Source: an uncultured Hellea sp. (GTDB taxonomy: Bacteria > Pseudomonadota > Alphaproteobacteria > Caulobacterales > Maricaulaceae). Taken from it: a stretch of 64,000 nt of DNA. Shown here in pieces: positions 8,736-17,445 of this stretch. How positions within the stretch are numbered: the stretch's first letter is position 1; each line of letters starts with the position of its first letter. The notes below the pieces were generated by a model. The model did not search any database, was not told where the DNA came from, and was given only the letters and a program-made list of their open reading frames with translations. The DNA lies in the NCBI GenBank assembly GCA_938007935.1, contig CALLMD010000012.1, positions 38,924 to 102,923 on the forward strand, in the 5' to 3' direction. The position numbers were made by a program, and so were the translations under genes.

Positions 8736-9994
8736 GGCGCATCTCCGCTGTCTTTACGCGCGACGACATCTATTCGCATACCTTCTGCGACGCCGCGTAT
8801 AGGCGATGTGATGACAAGATCTCCGGGATTAACGCCGCCATTTAATATGGCATTTTCCCTATTCGAAGACACAACATTGACGGTGCTAATCGAAAGACTG
8901 TTCCCATCTTTGACAAGATAAGCTTGGTTTTCACCTCGTAAGGCCGCCCTCGGAATAAAGATTACGTCCGTAAGTTTTTGCCCCTCAATCGCGGCTTCAA
9001 CGAAAAGCCCGGGCGCGAGCGGCGTCCCATCATCAGACCCCGCCCCAAATGGATCTTTGATCTCAGCATAGGCATAAAGCACACGTGTTTGGCTATCAAA
9101 GCGGCTATCGGTACGCACAATATGACCGGTCCATTGACTGAAACGCCCGCCGACATCTGCCGATAAAGTGACAGGAATGCCTTTATTTCCGCGCGCCTCA
9201 TATCCCATAACGAGACCTGCTTGCTCTAAGTCTTTATTACTGAGCGGGAGGCGCACATCCATAACATCCGTCGCATAAACTTGACCCAGCCGTGTACCAG
9301 CAGAGACAAATTCGCCTTGATCAATATTGCGAAGTGTCACGCGGCCATCAAACGGGGCCAAAAGCGTTGTACGGCCTAGCATTAATTCGGCTTCTGCTAA
9401 TCTTGCACGGGCAGATTCGAGTTGCGCTGCCGCTTCTGCCATTTGAGGCTGCCTGAGCGTAAGAGCGGACGCTGAATTTCCGCTCCCGATTTCTTCCCAG
9501 TCCTGCTTGGCGATTAAAGCTTCGGATTTTTCGCGGGTTAACACAGTTTCCGCTTGAGCGACATTTGCTCTCGCCTGAATGACCCTGAGCTTAAACTCGG
9601 CAGGATCCATCCGAACTAGAACGTCACCTTTGCGAAACTTACCCCCCTCGATAAATTTAGGGGACATATAGGTAATAAGTCCGCTAATCTGAGGCACAAT
9701 ATTAATCTCAGTACGCGGCTGAACCTCACCTTGGGCTTTGACCTTTAGCGTTATATCCCCTTGATAGGCCTTCGCCGTTAAGACGGGGACTGCTTTGATG
9801 GCATCCTCTTTTTCCTCAGGTTTAGGTTTGAAGGCGCTCATACCCATCGTCAAACCAACAGCTAAGCCGATTATGAGGACAGGTAAGATAAATGTGATAA
9901 ATCGCAACAGACCTAACTTACGGCGTGCGCGTTTCGAATTTCCAGCTATGTCATTATTTAATGACGGATTCAGGCTGTGATTACCCTCCGGCAT
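8732..9994 (-). CDS. RND efflux periplasmic adaptor (membrane fusion protein)
   Basis: 420 aa from the chosen start. An earlier in-frame ATG at 10021 exists, but the ATG at 9994 has GGGAGA at good spacing and is preferred. One N-terminal TM anchor follows a basic cytoplasmic stretch (SKRARRKLG). Then come the lipoyl/barrel-sandwich halves around a long alpha-helical hairpin (RVIQARANVAQAETVL ... LESARARLAEAELMLG) and a beta-barrel domain. It bridges the RND pump to an outer-membrane channel. First gene of a two-gene operon. Confidence 0.92.
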   Translation of the reverse strand: MPEGNHSLNPSLNNDIAGNSKRARRKLGLLRFITFILPVLIIGLAVGLTMGMSAFKPKPEEKEDAIKAVPVLTAKAYQGDITLKVKAQGEVQPRTEINIVPQISGLITYMSPKFIEGGKFRKGDVLVRMDPAEFKLRVIQARANVAQAETVLTREKSEALIAKQDWEEIGSGNSASALTLRQPQMAEAAAQLESARARLAEAELMLGRTTLLAPFDGRVTLRNIDQGEFVSAGTRLGQVYATDVMDVRLPLSNKDLEQAGLVMGYEARGNKGIPVTLSADVGGRFSQWTGHIVRTDSRFDSQTRVLYAYAEIKDPFGAGSDDGTPLAPGLFVEAAIEGQKLTDVIFIPRAALRGENQAYLVKDGNSLSISTVNVVSSNRENAILNGGVNPGDLVITSPIRGVAEGMRIDVVARKDSGDAP

Positions 9995-10059
9995 AATAGT
10001 CTCCCTTTTCGGCTGGCACACCGATTATGAGAGCTTGCTAACATGATTATTATTGTTTT

Positions 10060-10077
10060 TCAATAAATATTTATTGA
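10060..10077. promoter_or_regulatory. 18-bp perfect AT-rich palindrome upstream of the RND operon
   Basis: TCAATAAATATTTATTGA is a perfect inverted repeat 66 bp upstream of the adaptor start. Position and symmetry suggest an operator for a dimeric regulator of the pump. No regulator gene is adjacent, so it would be controlled in trans. It could instead be part of a terminator for the gene at 10137, but there is no GC-rich stem. Confidence 0.4.
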
Positions 10078-10136
10078 TAATCATATTTCACATGAATAAT
10101 TGAGGCTGACGAAGCAGACAGCCTCAAATGGTCCAT

Positions 10137-10448
10137 TTAGCTTTTTGCTTGGGACACACCCGTTTTGTAATCCACACAGGCCTGTAAATCAGCAGCGCCT
10201 TTATCCTGACAAAGCTTAAGCGCATCTTCAAAGCTATAAATTTTGTTCTGAGCTTTAGCTGTTGTCACGCCCTCTTGCGTAGATGATAAAACGCGCGTTT
10301 GCGGCGTGACTAGTACTGCTGCTTCTGTTTTCATCGCAGCCTTCTTTTTATGATCACAGTTTTTGCCCTCATCTGCAAAGGCAGTGCCCGCCGTAAAGGC
10401 CAAAGCCAGAAGAGAGAGGCTTGTGATTTTAAGTGATGTCTTGTGCAT
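10137..10448 (-). CDS. Small secreted protein of unknown function
   Basis: 103 aa with a clear Sec signal peptide ending in TAFA-DEG (about residue 25). The mature part has an acidic/basic start with one Cys (KNCDHKKK) and, near the C-terminus, two more cysteines about 13 residues apart (KLCQDKGAADLQACVDYK). I do not recognise a family. It has a good ribosome site (AGGAGA) and is preceded by two strong inverted repeats at its promoter, so it is likely tightly regulated, perhaps in response to an envelope or metal stress. It points toward the RND operon but is separated from it by 115 bp. Confidence 0.7.
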   Translation of the reverse strand: MHKTSLKITSLSLLALAFTAGTAFADEGKNCDHKKKAAMKTEAAVLVTPQTRVLSSTQEGVTTAKAQNKIYSFEDALKLCQDKGAADLQACVDYKTGVSQAKS

Positions 10449-10476
10449 TTTCGTCTCCTTTGAAATTCACACAAAC

Positions 10477-10505
10477 ATCATAACACGACAAATGTCGTAA
10501 TGAAA
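10477..10505 (-). promoter_or_regulatory. Candidate promoter of the small secreted protein gene
   Basis: On the minus strand TTTCAT (10500-10505), a 17-bp spacer and TATGAT (10477-10482) form a plausible sigma-70 promoter. The operator at 10485-10498 lies inside the spacer, a position that would block RNA polymerase when occupied. Confidence 0.45.
10485..10498. promoter_or_regulatory. Operator-like inverted repeat, site 1 (ACGACA-N2-TGTCGT)
   Basis: Perfect 6-bp arms with a 2-bp centre, inside the spacer of the predicted promoter. The same core recurs 29 bp away (site 2). The GACA-N2-TGTC core resembles operators of the BlaI/CopY repressor family, by analogy only; no such regulator is encoded in the window. 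Confidence 0.55.
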
Positions 10506-10510
10506 GATAT

Positions 10511-10530
10511 ATAACGACACATGTCGTTAT
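10511..10530. promoter_or_regulatory. Operator-like inverted repeat, site 2 (9-bp arms)
   Basis: ATAACGACA-CA-TGTCGTTAT has perfect 9-bp arms, longer than site 1, and lies just upstream of the predicted -35. Two such sites with identical cores are strong evidence for a real regulator, probably with cooperative binding. It may also act on neighbouring transcription toward sdhB. Confidence 0.6.
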
Positions 10531-10561
10531 GGTAAGAAACTGGTTAGGTTTATGCAGAAGG

Positions 10562-11353
10562 TTAGGCGCGCGCGACCATCATGCGCTTTACATCTGCAAT
10601 CGCCTTGGCAGGATTTAAGCCTTTGGGGCAAACATTTGCGCAATTCATAATAGTATGACAGCGGTAAAGCTTGAACGGGTCGTCAAGCTTTTCAAGACGC
10701 TCTTCTGTCGCCTCATCTCGGCTATCAACAAGCCAACGGTAAGCTTGGAGTAAGGCGGCAGGCCCAAGGTAGCGATCACCATTCCACCAATAGCTGGGGC
10801 ATGACGTTGAACAAGACGCGCATAAAATACACTCATAATACCCATCAAGCTTATCGCGGTCTTCGACCGTCTGCGTATATTCCTCTGTCGGTAAGGCTGT
10901 CGACGTGTGAAGCCAAGGCTCGATAGAGGCATATTGCTTATAAAAATTAGACAGGTCCGGAACAAGGTCACGAACAACGGGCAAATGCGGGAGTGGTGAT
11001 ATTGTAATATCTTTACCCGCCACATCATCAATAGCTTTGGTACAAGCCAGCGTATTACGCCCGCCAATATTCATCGCGCAAGAGCCGCAAACACCCTCCC
11101 GGCATGAGCGGCGGAAGGAAAGCGTCGGATCAATTTCATTTTTAATTTTAAACAGCGCGTCAAGCACCATGGGCCCGCATTCATCGAGATCAAGCTCATA
11201 AGTGTCCCAATAGGGATTTTTACCATCCGTCGGGTCATAGCGGTATATTTTGAACGTTTTGATGCGCTTTGCTGATCCCTCTTTTGAGGGCAAGGCAGGC
11301 CAAGTTTTTCCCGCAGAAATTTTAGAATTTTTCGGTAGGCTAAGCTGTACCAT
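10562..11353 (-). CDS. sdhB: Succinate dehydrogenase iron-sulfur subunit
   Basis: 263 aa from the ATG at 11353, chosen over an ATG 33 bp upstream because [12 protein letters not shown] is the normal alphaproteobacterial N-terminus and an AAGG sits in front. The 2Fe-2S cluster ligands are in [22 protein letters not shown]. The 4Fe-4S and 3Fe-4S ligands are in [15 protein letters not shown] and [17 protein letters not shown]. The protein passes electrons from the flavoprotein SdhA to the quinone site in SdhC/D (complex II, TCA cycle). The unusual feature is context: the sdhC, sdhD and sdhA genes that normally precede it are absent, and the upstream gene is a divergent acyltransferase. Confidence 0.97.
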   Translation of the reverse strand: MVQLSLPKNSKISAGKTWPALPSKEGSAKRIKTFKIYRYDPTDGKNPYWDTYELDLDECGPMVLDALFKIKNEIDPTLSFRRSCREGVCGSCAMNIGGRNTLACTKAIDDVAGKDITISPLPHLPVVRDLVPDLSNFYKQYASIEPWLHTSTALPTEEYTQTVEDRDKLDGYYECILCASCSTSCPSYWWNGDRYLGPAALLQAYRWLVDSRDEATEERLEKLDDPFKLYRCHTIMNCANVCPKGLNPAKAIADVKRMMVARA

Positions 11354-11558
11354 AGTTAAGAACCTTGTATGAAAACGTTTATCCAACGCCGACGTCTTAC
11401 GGTTTTATAGAGCCAACGCATCCATATTATAAGAGAAAACACGCTGTGAATTCGAGATAATTTGCCGCGTATTAGGTAGTATTGCACTAAATACGCATAA
11501 ATTTCCAACTTGATTAAGCCTATTTTTACGCTGGCATTCTATATGCATAGATAGTTCC

Positions 11559-12710
11559 ATGATTAATCCAAATGATAGCGCCCTACTTTCCCCAAAGGCC
11601 CAATATGGCTATATTCCAGGCCTAGACGGGATAAGGGCTATTTCAGTCTTGATTGTCCTGCTAGCGCATATGGGGATGGAACACATAATTCCAGGCGGTT
11701 TTGGTGTCACAGTCTTTTTCTTTATATCTGGTTTTCTCATTACGCGGCTTTTAATTGCCGAAAACGAGACAAAGGGACGTATTGCGCTGAAACAGTTTTA
11801 TATGCGCAGATTTATCCGGCTTTATCCCGCCTTACTTTTTATGATAGCAGGGACTACATTTGCTTATATTATGCTGGGATGGGGGGGGCCCAAACCTCTG
11901 GAAATGTTTTCCGCTCTATTTTACGGCACAAACCTGTATCAGGTGGGCATCCGTATGGGCGGCGACCTCCCCTTTATGCCTTGGACCCATCTTTGGTCTT
12001 TGGCTGTGGAGGAGCATTTTTACCTCATTTTTCCGGCATTTCTCGTTATGCTGAGCGGAAATTGGGGACGTATTCTAAAAGGCCTTATCGTTATTTTGGC
12101 AGCGGTACTGTTTTGGAGAACTTATATTTACTCACAAACAGGGCTCATTACAGATTATAGCTATATGATGACCGATACGCGTATTGATAGCCTCGTTTGG
12201 GGATGCGTCTTATCCGTCATGCTACATGTCCATGGCAGCACAAAAAAATTATCATGGCTAATTGGTCTTTGGCCTGTCGTGATCACTTTCGTTGTAATTC
12301 TTGCGAGCTTCTTGATTAAAGACGAGGCCTTCAGATATACAAGCCGCTTTTCGCTACAGGGATTGGCCTTATTCACATTATTCTTAAACTTATTCTTTTG
12401 GGATAAAGTTCGCTGGGTGGTGTCTATCCTAGAATGGAAACCTCTGGCATGGGTGGGAACAATATCTTACGCACTGTATTTATGGCATGTGCCTATCATC
12501 GATATGTGTATTCGCTTTATCGGAGACAGTCCAAAAGCTTATCTCATGGCTTTTCCGCTCAGTATTTATTTAGCCGCCTTTTCCTACTATTTCGTCGAAA
12601 AGCGTTTCCTCGATTTACGTAAAGCCTATGGCTCACACGGCATCGAGAAAACGCCTGTTAAGCCAAATACTAACGCCGCTATTGCGCGCGTTTTAGAGGC
12701 GCATCCGTAA
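11559..12710 (+). CDS. Acyltransferase family protein (OafA/YrhL type)
   Basis: 383 aa integral membrane protein with about ten hydrophobic helices. The signature of the Acyl_transf_3 family is visible: YIPGLDGIRAISVLIVLLAH near the N-terminus (with the conserved His in LLAH), FFFISGFLIT, and WSLAVEEHFYLIFP in the middle, the latter carrying the conserved Glu/His pair. Such proteins O-acetylate or O-acylate lipopolysaccharide, capsule or other envelope glycans. Target unknown. Its last 32 bp overlap the end of the convergent creD gene. Confidence 0.9.
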   Translation: MINPNDSALLSPKAQYGYIPGLDGIRAISVLIVLLAHMGMEHIIPGGFGVTVFFFISGFLITRLLIAENETKGRIALKQFYMRRFIRLYPALLFMIAGTTFAYIMLGWGGPKPLEMFSALFYGTNLYQVGIRMGGDLPFMPWTHLWSLAVEEHFYLIFPAFLVMLSGNWGRILKGLIVILAAVLFWRTYIYSQTGLITDYSYMMTDTRIDSLVWGCVLSVMLHVHGSTKKLSWLIGLWPVVITFVVILASFLIKDEAFRYTSRFSLQGLALFTLFLNLFFWDKVRWVVSILEWKPLAWVGTISYALYLWHVPIIDMCIRFIGDSPKAYLMAFPLSIYLAAFSYYFVEKRFLDLRKAYGSHGIEKTPVKPNTNAAIARVLEAHP

Positions 12711-14151
12711 GCCCGTACCAATTCATATTACGGGTTAAATACATTGTGCCTGCAATGGCTATAAAACTGGCAAGCGCGCCGATCATCAATGCAAAATCTT
12801 GCATACGCATTAAACTGTAAAGCAGAGCATAAACCACGCTGAAGACGAGCCCTGCGCGCAAGATATATTTACGGTTCCCAAAGACTGCCCCTGCATAACC
12901 CGCCGTTGCGCTGACTGTCAGACCTGCCGCAATGAAAAAGGCCGCTGTAAAACCAATACGTTCGGCAAAAGCCAGAAGCAATAGATAGAAAATACTCTGC
13001 GCTAATCCGATCAAAATATATTGCGCAGGATGAACCCTAACGCCAACAATAACTTCAAAGAGGAAGTAAGAAATAAAGACCAGACCAATAAACATGACGG
13101 CATATTTTAAAGCCCGGTTGACTGTCTGATAGGGATTATCTGTGCTGACCAATTGCACGGTCATGATTTTTTCAGGCCCTGTTAAAGCGGAAAGTAAATG
13201 CGCTTTGCCCTGCGCGCGAATTCCCCTGCGCAAATAAGGCACGGACCAATTTGCGGTAAATCCGCCTTTACTGACCTGGCGACTATCCGGTGGGAACCCG
13301 CCCTCAAAGCCGGGGTCTGCCCAATCGACGCTCATATTTACTGTTGTCGACTGTGCATAGGGTGTAACGCCCAGACGTTTTGCGCCGCCTAGGTTCAAGG
13401 CCACGCTGACATTGAACGCATCCCCTTTCTTTGCGATATCACCAATAGGCACGGATAAATAGGTTTGGGAAAGTGATTGATTGAGCCAGCCATAAGCTCG
13501 GAAGCCCTTGGTTAAATGCCGATTGGAGGCATGGAGTTCAGGCGCTTCTATAATAGCGCGCTTAGCATCATGCGCGGCAACTTTGGCTACGCCATGATGG
13601 ATCGTGTTATCAAAGCCTGCAGGCTCAAATTTACGCACGCTTCCATTTGGCAATGTCAGTTCAACATCGCTTTTAAGCCCTCTTACATCAGACAAGGCCA
13701 TGACGATCTTTGCGCCGCCCCAATCCACCTTTAGGCCGGGCAATCCTTCAAAGGATGGAATCTTTGGAAAGTCACCAGTCAAGACCCCCTGACCTTGATA
13801 GGTTGGCACTTTGAATAATGAGCGTTTACGTATCTCGGTTTGGATATTTGAAAAATCCGCATGGCCATTATTTGCAAAAATAACGTAATTCCCGCTCTCG
13901 GAAATATTGCCTTGGTTATCAGTTTGAATATAGGGCGCTGTTAAAATTGGCCCGCTTATATATTGCTCTCCTCCATAACGGGCCGAGACTTCTCGCATCA
14001 CCTCATCCGCGCGGCCAGAACGTTCATAGCTAATATAGGATATGAACATGGCCGGAATGCCCATCAAGACGACAAGCGCGCAGACAATGATAAGTTTAAG
14101 GCCAAGCGAACCACGATAGGCCGATGAAAATTTATTTAATTGATCAGACAT
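12679..14151 (-). CDS. creD: Cell envelope integrity protein CreD
   Basis: 490 aa. N-terminal TM helix (LGLKLIIVCALVVLMGIPAMF) followed by YISYERSGRADEV and a large periplasmic region, then a cluster of five or six C-terminal TM helices; this is the PF06123 plan. CreD is an inner-membrane protein of the CreBC regulon in enterobacteria, linked to envelope stress and colicin/beta-lactam response, though its molecular role is unclear. Here no creBC genes are adjacent. A strong GGAGGG ribosome site precedes the ATG. Confidence 0.9.
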   Translation of the reverse strand: MSDQLNKFSSAYRGSLGLKLIIVCALVVLMGIPAMFISYISYERSGRADEVMREVSARYGGEQYISGPILTAPYIQTDNQGNISESGNYVIFANNGHADFSNIQTEIRKRSLFKVPTYQGQGVLTGDFPKIPSFEGLPGLKVDWGGAKIVMALSDVRGLKSDVELTLPNGSVRKFEPAGFDNTIHHGVAKVAAHDAKRAIIEAPELHASNRHLTKGFRAYGWLNQSLSQTYLSVPIGDIAKKGDAFNVSVALNLGGAKRLGVTPYAQSTTVNMSVDWADPGFEGGFPPDSRQVSKGGFTANWSVPYLRRGIRAQGKAHLLSALTGPEKIMTVQLVSTDNPYQTVNRALKYAVMFIGLVFISYFLFEVIVGVRVHPAQYILIGLAQSIFYLLLLAFAERIGFTAAFFIAAGLTVSATAGYAGAVFGNRKYILRAGLVFSVVYALLYSLMRMQDFALMIGALASFIAIAGTMYLTRNMNWYGLTDAPLKRAQ

Positions 14152-14241
14152 AAATCCCTCCTAGAAAGAGGGCATTCAATCTAATGGCTTTAAGGCCGTT
14201 ATTGGCCGCGCTTTGGGCCAGATAAAGGTAAAATTACGGTG

Positions 14242-14532
14242 TTATTCCGCAGCTTCGAGATAAAACTCGCTATTTTGCAAGCGATAGTCAGGTAAATCTA
14301 GCTTATAAATCTGAGTTTCATTTTTATTTGAGCTTGCTTGGAATAGAAAAGCTAAATCTTCCACGCGGCAATTTAGCATTGCGCTCACATCTCTTAAAAT
14401 ATCCGCGCGTGTGGAAGATTTAGAGTGCTTTGCAGCATGTAGCGCGGCTTGTATAAAATCAGATTCTATACAGTCTTTCGGAGTCGCAAAGTCGATGGAT
14501 TCAGAATTGTTTATAACGAGCTTGAGCGGCAA
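14242..14532 (-). CDS. Small conserved-looking protein of unknown function
   Basis: 96 aa with a TTG start preceded by GGGGA. It is cytoplasmic by appearance (no signal, no TM). The mid part (HAAKHSKSSTRADILRDVSAMLNCRVEDLAFLFQ) is helical and the C-terminus is acidic. I recognise no domain. It stands alone between creD and a DUF4197 lipoprotein, in the same direction as both. Coding status is likely but not certain. Confidence 0.5.
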   Translation of the reverse strand: MPLKLVINNSESIDFATPKDCIESDFIQAALHAAKHSKSSTRADILRDVSAMLNCRVEDLAFLFQASSNKNETQIYKLDLPDYRLQNSEFYLEAAE

Positions 14533-14632
14533 CTATATTCCCCAATATTAATGCGCCCCACATTTTGTAAATGTCTAAATCATACTTAAAAAGAAATTGG
14601 AACAACAATTTACATTAATCCGAAATCATAAA

Positions 14633-15367
14633 CTAGAAAGTTGATCCGAATACGCGTCTTAAAATTTCACTTGTCCGTTTAGCAGGGTTTTCACGTATCG
14701 CCTTTTCTTCTTCGCCAATATAGTAAAACACGCCTTTAAGCCCATAATTTACACCATGTGAAATAAGGTCATTTCGCGCATCTGCTCCTAACGTCGGAGC
14801 AAATGGAACGCCATTCAAATTCCCAGCAACTTGGTCGACAAGCCGTAGCGCCCCTGTCTGATTTAAGGCATTTTCCATAGTGGGTGAGAATAGCGTCGCG
14901 AGTTTAGCATTTGTTTTATCTGATAGATATTGTGTTGCCGCATTATCAGGGCCTTTTACGATATTTATCGCATCCGTAATCGACAAGTCTCGAATAGCGC
15001 CCAAGAAAATATCTTTGGCAACAGGCGCGGCTTTCTCTGCGCCGCGGTTTAATTGCTGCTGCAATTCCACTAATAGCCCATCTGCGCCTAAAGGTTTGAG
15101 ATAGCTTTGCACGTCTTGCAAGACACTAGGTAACGGAATGCGAACCAAGCTATTGCCTAAAAATCCATCCAAAATACCAACTTTGGTAATCGCATTGCCA
15201 ACGCCATTATCAAGCGCGGCGCGAATACCGAGTGCCGCGTCAGCTTGTGTTAAGCCGCCATAGCCCCCAAGCACACCGTCTATAATTGCGGGATCAAGGG
15301 TTTCACAAGCGGTGAGGGCCGTTCCGGAAAGGCCAAGTAAAATAAATCGTCTATTTAAAGCGGTCAT
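14633..15367 (-). CDS. DUF4197 domain lipoprotein
   Basis: 244 aa from the ATG at 15367 (an ATG 69 bp upstream lacks a ribosome site). A lipoprotein signal peptide ends in ALTAC. The mature protein matches the DUF4197 pattern: GLTQADAALGIRAALDNGVGNA, then VRIPLPSVLQDVQSYLKPLG, ending with LRRVFGSTF. The family is helical, periplasmic and of unknown function. Isolated gene; divergent from an alcohol dehydrogenase. Confidence 0.85.
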   Translation of the reverse strand: MTALNRRFILLGLSGTALTACETLDPAIIDGVLGGYGGLTQADAALGIRAALDNGVGNAITKVGILDGFLGNSLVRIPLPSVLQDVQSYLKPLGADGLLVELQQQLNRGAEKAAPVAKDIFLGAIRDLSITDAINIVKGPDNAATQYLSDKTNAKLATLFSPTMENALNQTGALRLVDQVAGNLNGVPFAPTLGADARNDLISHGVNYGLKGVFYYIGEEEKAIRENPAKRTSEILRRVFGSTF

Positions 15368-15526
15368 AACACTATCCTGAATTCCTATCCCTATCTTCGA
15401 GCTTGGGCGCTCAATTTTCAAGACAGGATTGCACACGCTTTATGGCAGTTTTTAGACTCGATTTTCACTTAGCATTGGCGCTGCTTGATAGGGTGTCCTA
15501 TATCCTATCTAAATCAAGGACAAGTT

Positions 15527-16531
15527 ATGACAAAAATTAGAGCCTATGCAGCCATGCAAGCCGGAGAAGAGCTTCAACCTCTTAGCTATGACCCAGGTCC
15601 AATAAAACATGCAGAGGTCGAGATCGCCGTTACGGCATGCGGGCTTTGTCATTCCGATTTATCTATGATTAATAATGATTGGCGCGTCAGCCGCTATCCT
15701 TTGATTGCGGGGCATGAGGCCATTGGAACTATCACGGATATTGGTACTGGTGTAACCCATCTAAAAGTTGGGCAAATTGTTGGCGTGGGTTGGAACTCGC
15801 AAAGCTGTATGCACTGCTCTCCATGTCTATCTGGGAGTCAGCAGCGTTGCCGTGACCTTGTGACAACTATTGCGGGTCATGGCGGCTTTGCTGACCGCAT
15901 TCGAGTTCAAGATATATGGGCCGTCCCCTTACCTGACGGGATGGACGCAGCCTCAGCAGGCCCGCTCTTTTGCGGGGGCATAACAGTATTTGCCCCTTTC
16001 CTAGATTTTGACATTAAACCAACTGATCGCGTGGGCATTATTGGCATTGGTGGATTAGGACATTTGGCCGTTCAATTTGCGCGGGCTTGGGGGTGTGACG
16101 TCACTGCGTTTACAACATCAATGGATAAAGAAGTTGAACTTAAAAGTCTCGGCGCACATAATGTCGTAAACACCAAAGATGCTGATGCTTTAAAAGCGCT
16201 TCGCGGTTCCTTTGATTGCATCCTATCAACGGTCAATGTCAGCTTACCGTGGTATAAATATATGGCATCTCTGGCCCCAAAGGGGCGCTTAATAACAGTC
16301 GGGGCCGTAGGCGAACCCATGGCTATCCCCGCCTTCTCTATGATTACGGGGCAAAAGTCCGTTGCGGGCTCAGATACAGGATCACCTGATGTCGTCGCAA
16401 AAATGTTAGAGTTTTGCGTTCGTCATGACATTAAGCCTATGGTGGAGTATTTCCCGATGGCAGACATAAATGATGCAATTAAGCATTTGAAAAGCGGAAA
16501 AGCCCGCTACCGCGTCGTGTTAACAAATTAA
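15527..16531 (+). CDS. Zinc-dependent alcohol dehydrogenase (cinnamyl alcohol dehydrogenase-like)
   Basis: 334 aa from the ATG at 15527, which has AAGGAC upstream. An ATG at 15485 is in frame but overlaps a probable regulatory inverted repeat (GATAGG 15487-15492 with CCTATC 15504-15509). Catalytic zinc residues are in CGLCHSDLSM and GHEAIG; the structural zinc loop is CMHCSPCLSGSQQRC. The cofactor fold is GIGGLGHLAVQFA. Members of this CAD/YahK group reduce aldehydes with NADPH. Single gene, convergent with an enoyl-CoA hydratase (2-bp gap). Confidence 0.92.
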   Translation: MTKIRAYAAMQAGEELQPLSYDPGPIKHAEVEIAVTACGLCHSDLSMINNDWRVSRYPLIAGHEAIGTITDIGTGVTHLKVGQIVGVGWNSQSCMHCSPCLSGSQQRCRDLVTTIAGHGGFADRIRVQDIWAVPLPDGMDAASAGPLFCGGITVFAPFLDFDIKPTDRVGIIGIGGLGHLAVQFARAWGCDVTAFTTSMDKEVELKSLGAHNVVNTKDADALKALRGSFDCILSTVNVSLPWYKYMASLAPKGRLITVGAVGEPMAIPAFSMITGQKSVAGSDTGSPDVVAKMLEFCVRHDIKPMVEYFPMADINDAIKHLKSGKARYRVVLTN

Positions 16532-16533
16532 GT

Positions 16534-17367
16534 TTAGTCTTTTCTATCCGCAAAGTTAGGCGCGCGCTTCTCAAGAAATGATTTAACACCCTCGGCGCAA
16601 TCATCGCTAACAAAGGCTTTCTGTAGCATTGCGCTTTCCATAATATGCAAATCATAAGGCGCATCTTGAAGTGTTCCATGGGCGAGCATAGAGGCGCGCA
16701 AAAGCCGCTTATTATTTGACGTACTTGTCGGAGAACAGTTCACCGCTATGTCACGCGCAACCTCTAAGGAGCGCGGCAAGACATCTTCAGGTTCACAAGT
16801 TTCAGACAGCAATCCTGCTTCACGCAGTTCTTCTGCTGTTAAAATGCTGCCTTTTAATATCCACTCATTTGCTTTTGCAAACCCAACCAATCTTGGCAAG
16901 AACCAACTGGCCGCGCCGTCAAACACAATCCCGCGGCGGGCAAAAGGAAATGCAAATTTAGATTTCTTGGACGCAATACGTAAATCCATAGCAAGTGTCA
17001 TGGTCGCGCCAATGCCGACGGCCGCGCCGTTAATCGCAGCGATGATAGGCGTGTCACATTCAAATATCGCAAGATTTAAAATACCGCCTGCATCACGATT
17101 AACGCCGTCAACCGCGTCTACCCCCATACCGCTATCAAGGTCAGCGCCGCCAAAGCCGCCTGAAATATCTGCGCCAGCACAAAAGGCGCGGCCCGCCCCT
17201 GTGACAACAATAACGCGAATGGATGGATCTTTATCTGCGGCCTGAATCGCGTCAAGCAAGGCCGTATGAAGTTCCATATTATAGGAATTCATCGACTCAG
17301 CCTTGTTCATCGTCAGCAAAGCAACAGATGGCACGTCTTTATCGCGCGTCGTTAAAACCAAGCTCAT
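16534..17367 (-). CDS. Enoyl-CoA hydratase/isomerase-family protein
   Basis: 277 aa crotonase-fold protein. Oxyanion-hole segments are visible: GRAFCAGADISG near residue 60 and INGAAVGIGATMTLAMDLRIA near 120. The catalytic region FAFPFARRGIVFDGAASWFLPRLVG departs from the classical hydratase Glu pattern: the position usually held by a catalytic Glu reads RRGIV, so hydratase activity is uncertain and an isomerase or thioesterase role is possible. Good GAGGTC ribosome site. Divergent from an EamA transporter. Confidence 0.85.
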   Translation of the reverse strand: MSLVLTTRDKDVPSVALLTMNKAESMNSYNMELHTALLDAIQAADKDPSIRVIVVTGAGRAFCAGADISGGFGGADLDSGMGVDAVDGVNRDAGGILNLAIFECDTPIIAAINGAAVGIGATMTLAMDLRIASKKSKFAFPFARRGIVFDGAASWFLPRLVGFAKANEWILKGSILTAEELREAGLLSETCEPEDVLPRSLEVARDIAVNCSPTSTSNNKRLLRASMLAHGTLQDAPYDLHIMESAMLQKAFVSDDCAEGVKSFLEKRAPNFADRKD

Positions 17368-17445
17368 TTTGACCTCATAAATAATTGATTGGCTTTCATC
17401 CTTATAGGCTCTTAAAGCCCCTCACAAGGTATAGAGAAAGACTAT

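Noticed and set aside
10485..10530. Rho-independent terminators at the two inverted repeats
   Set aside because: The stems are short with two-base centres, no T-run follows, and they coincide with a promoter, so operators are a better reading.
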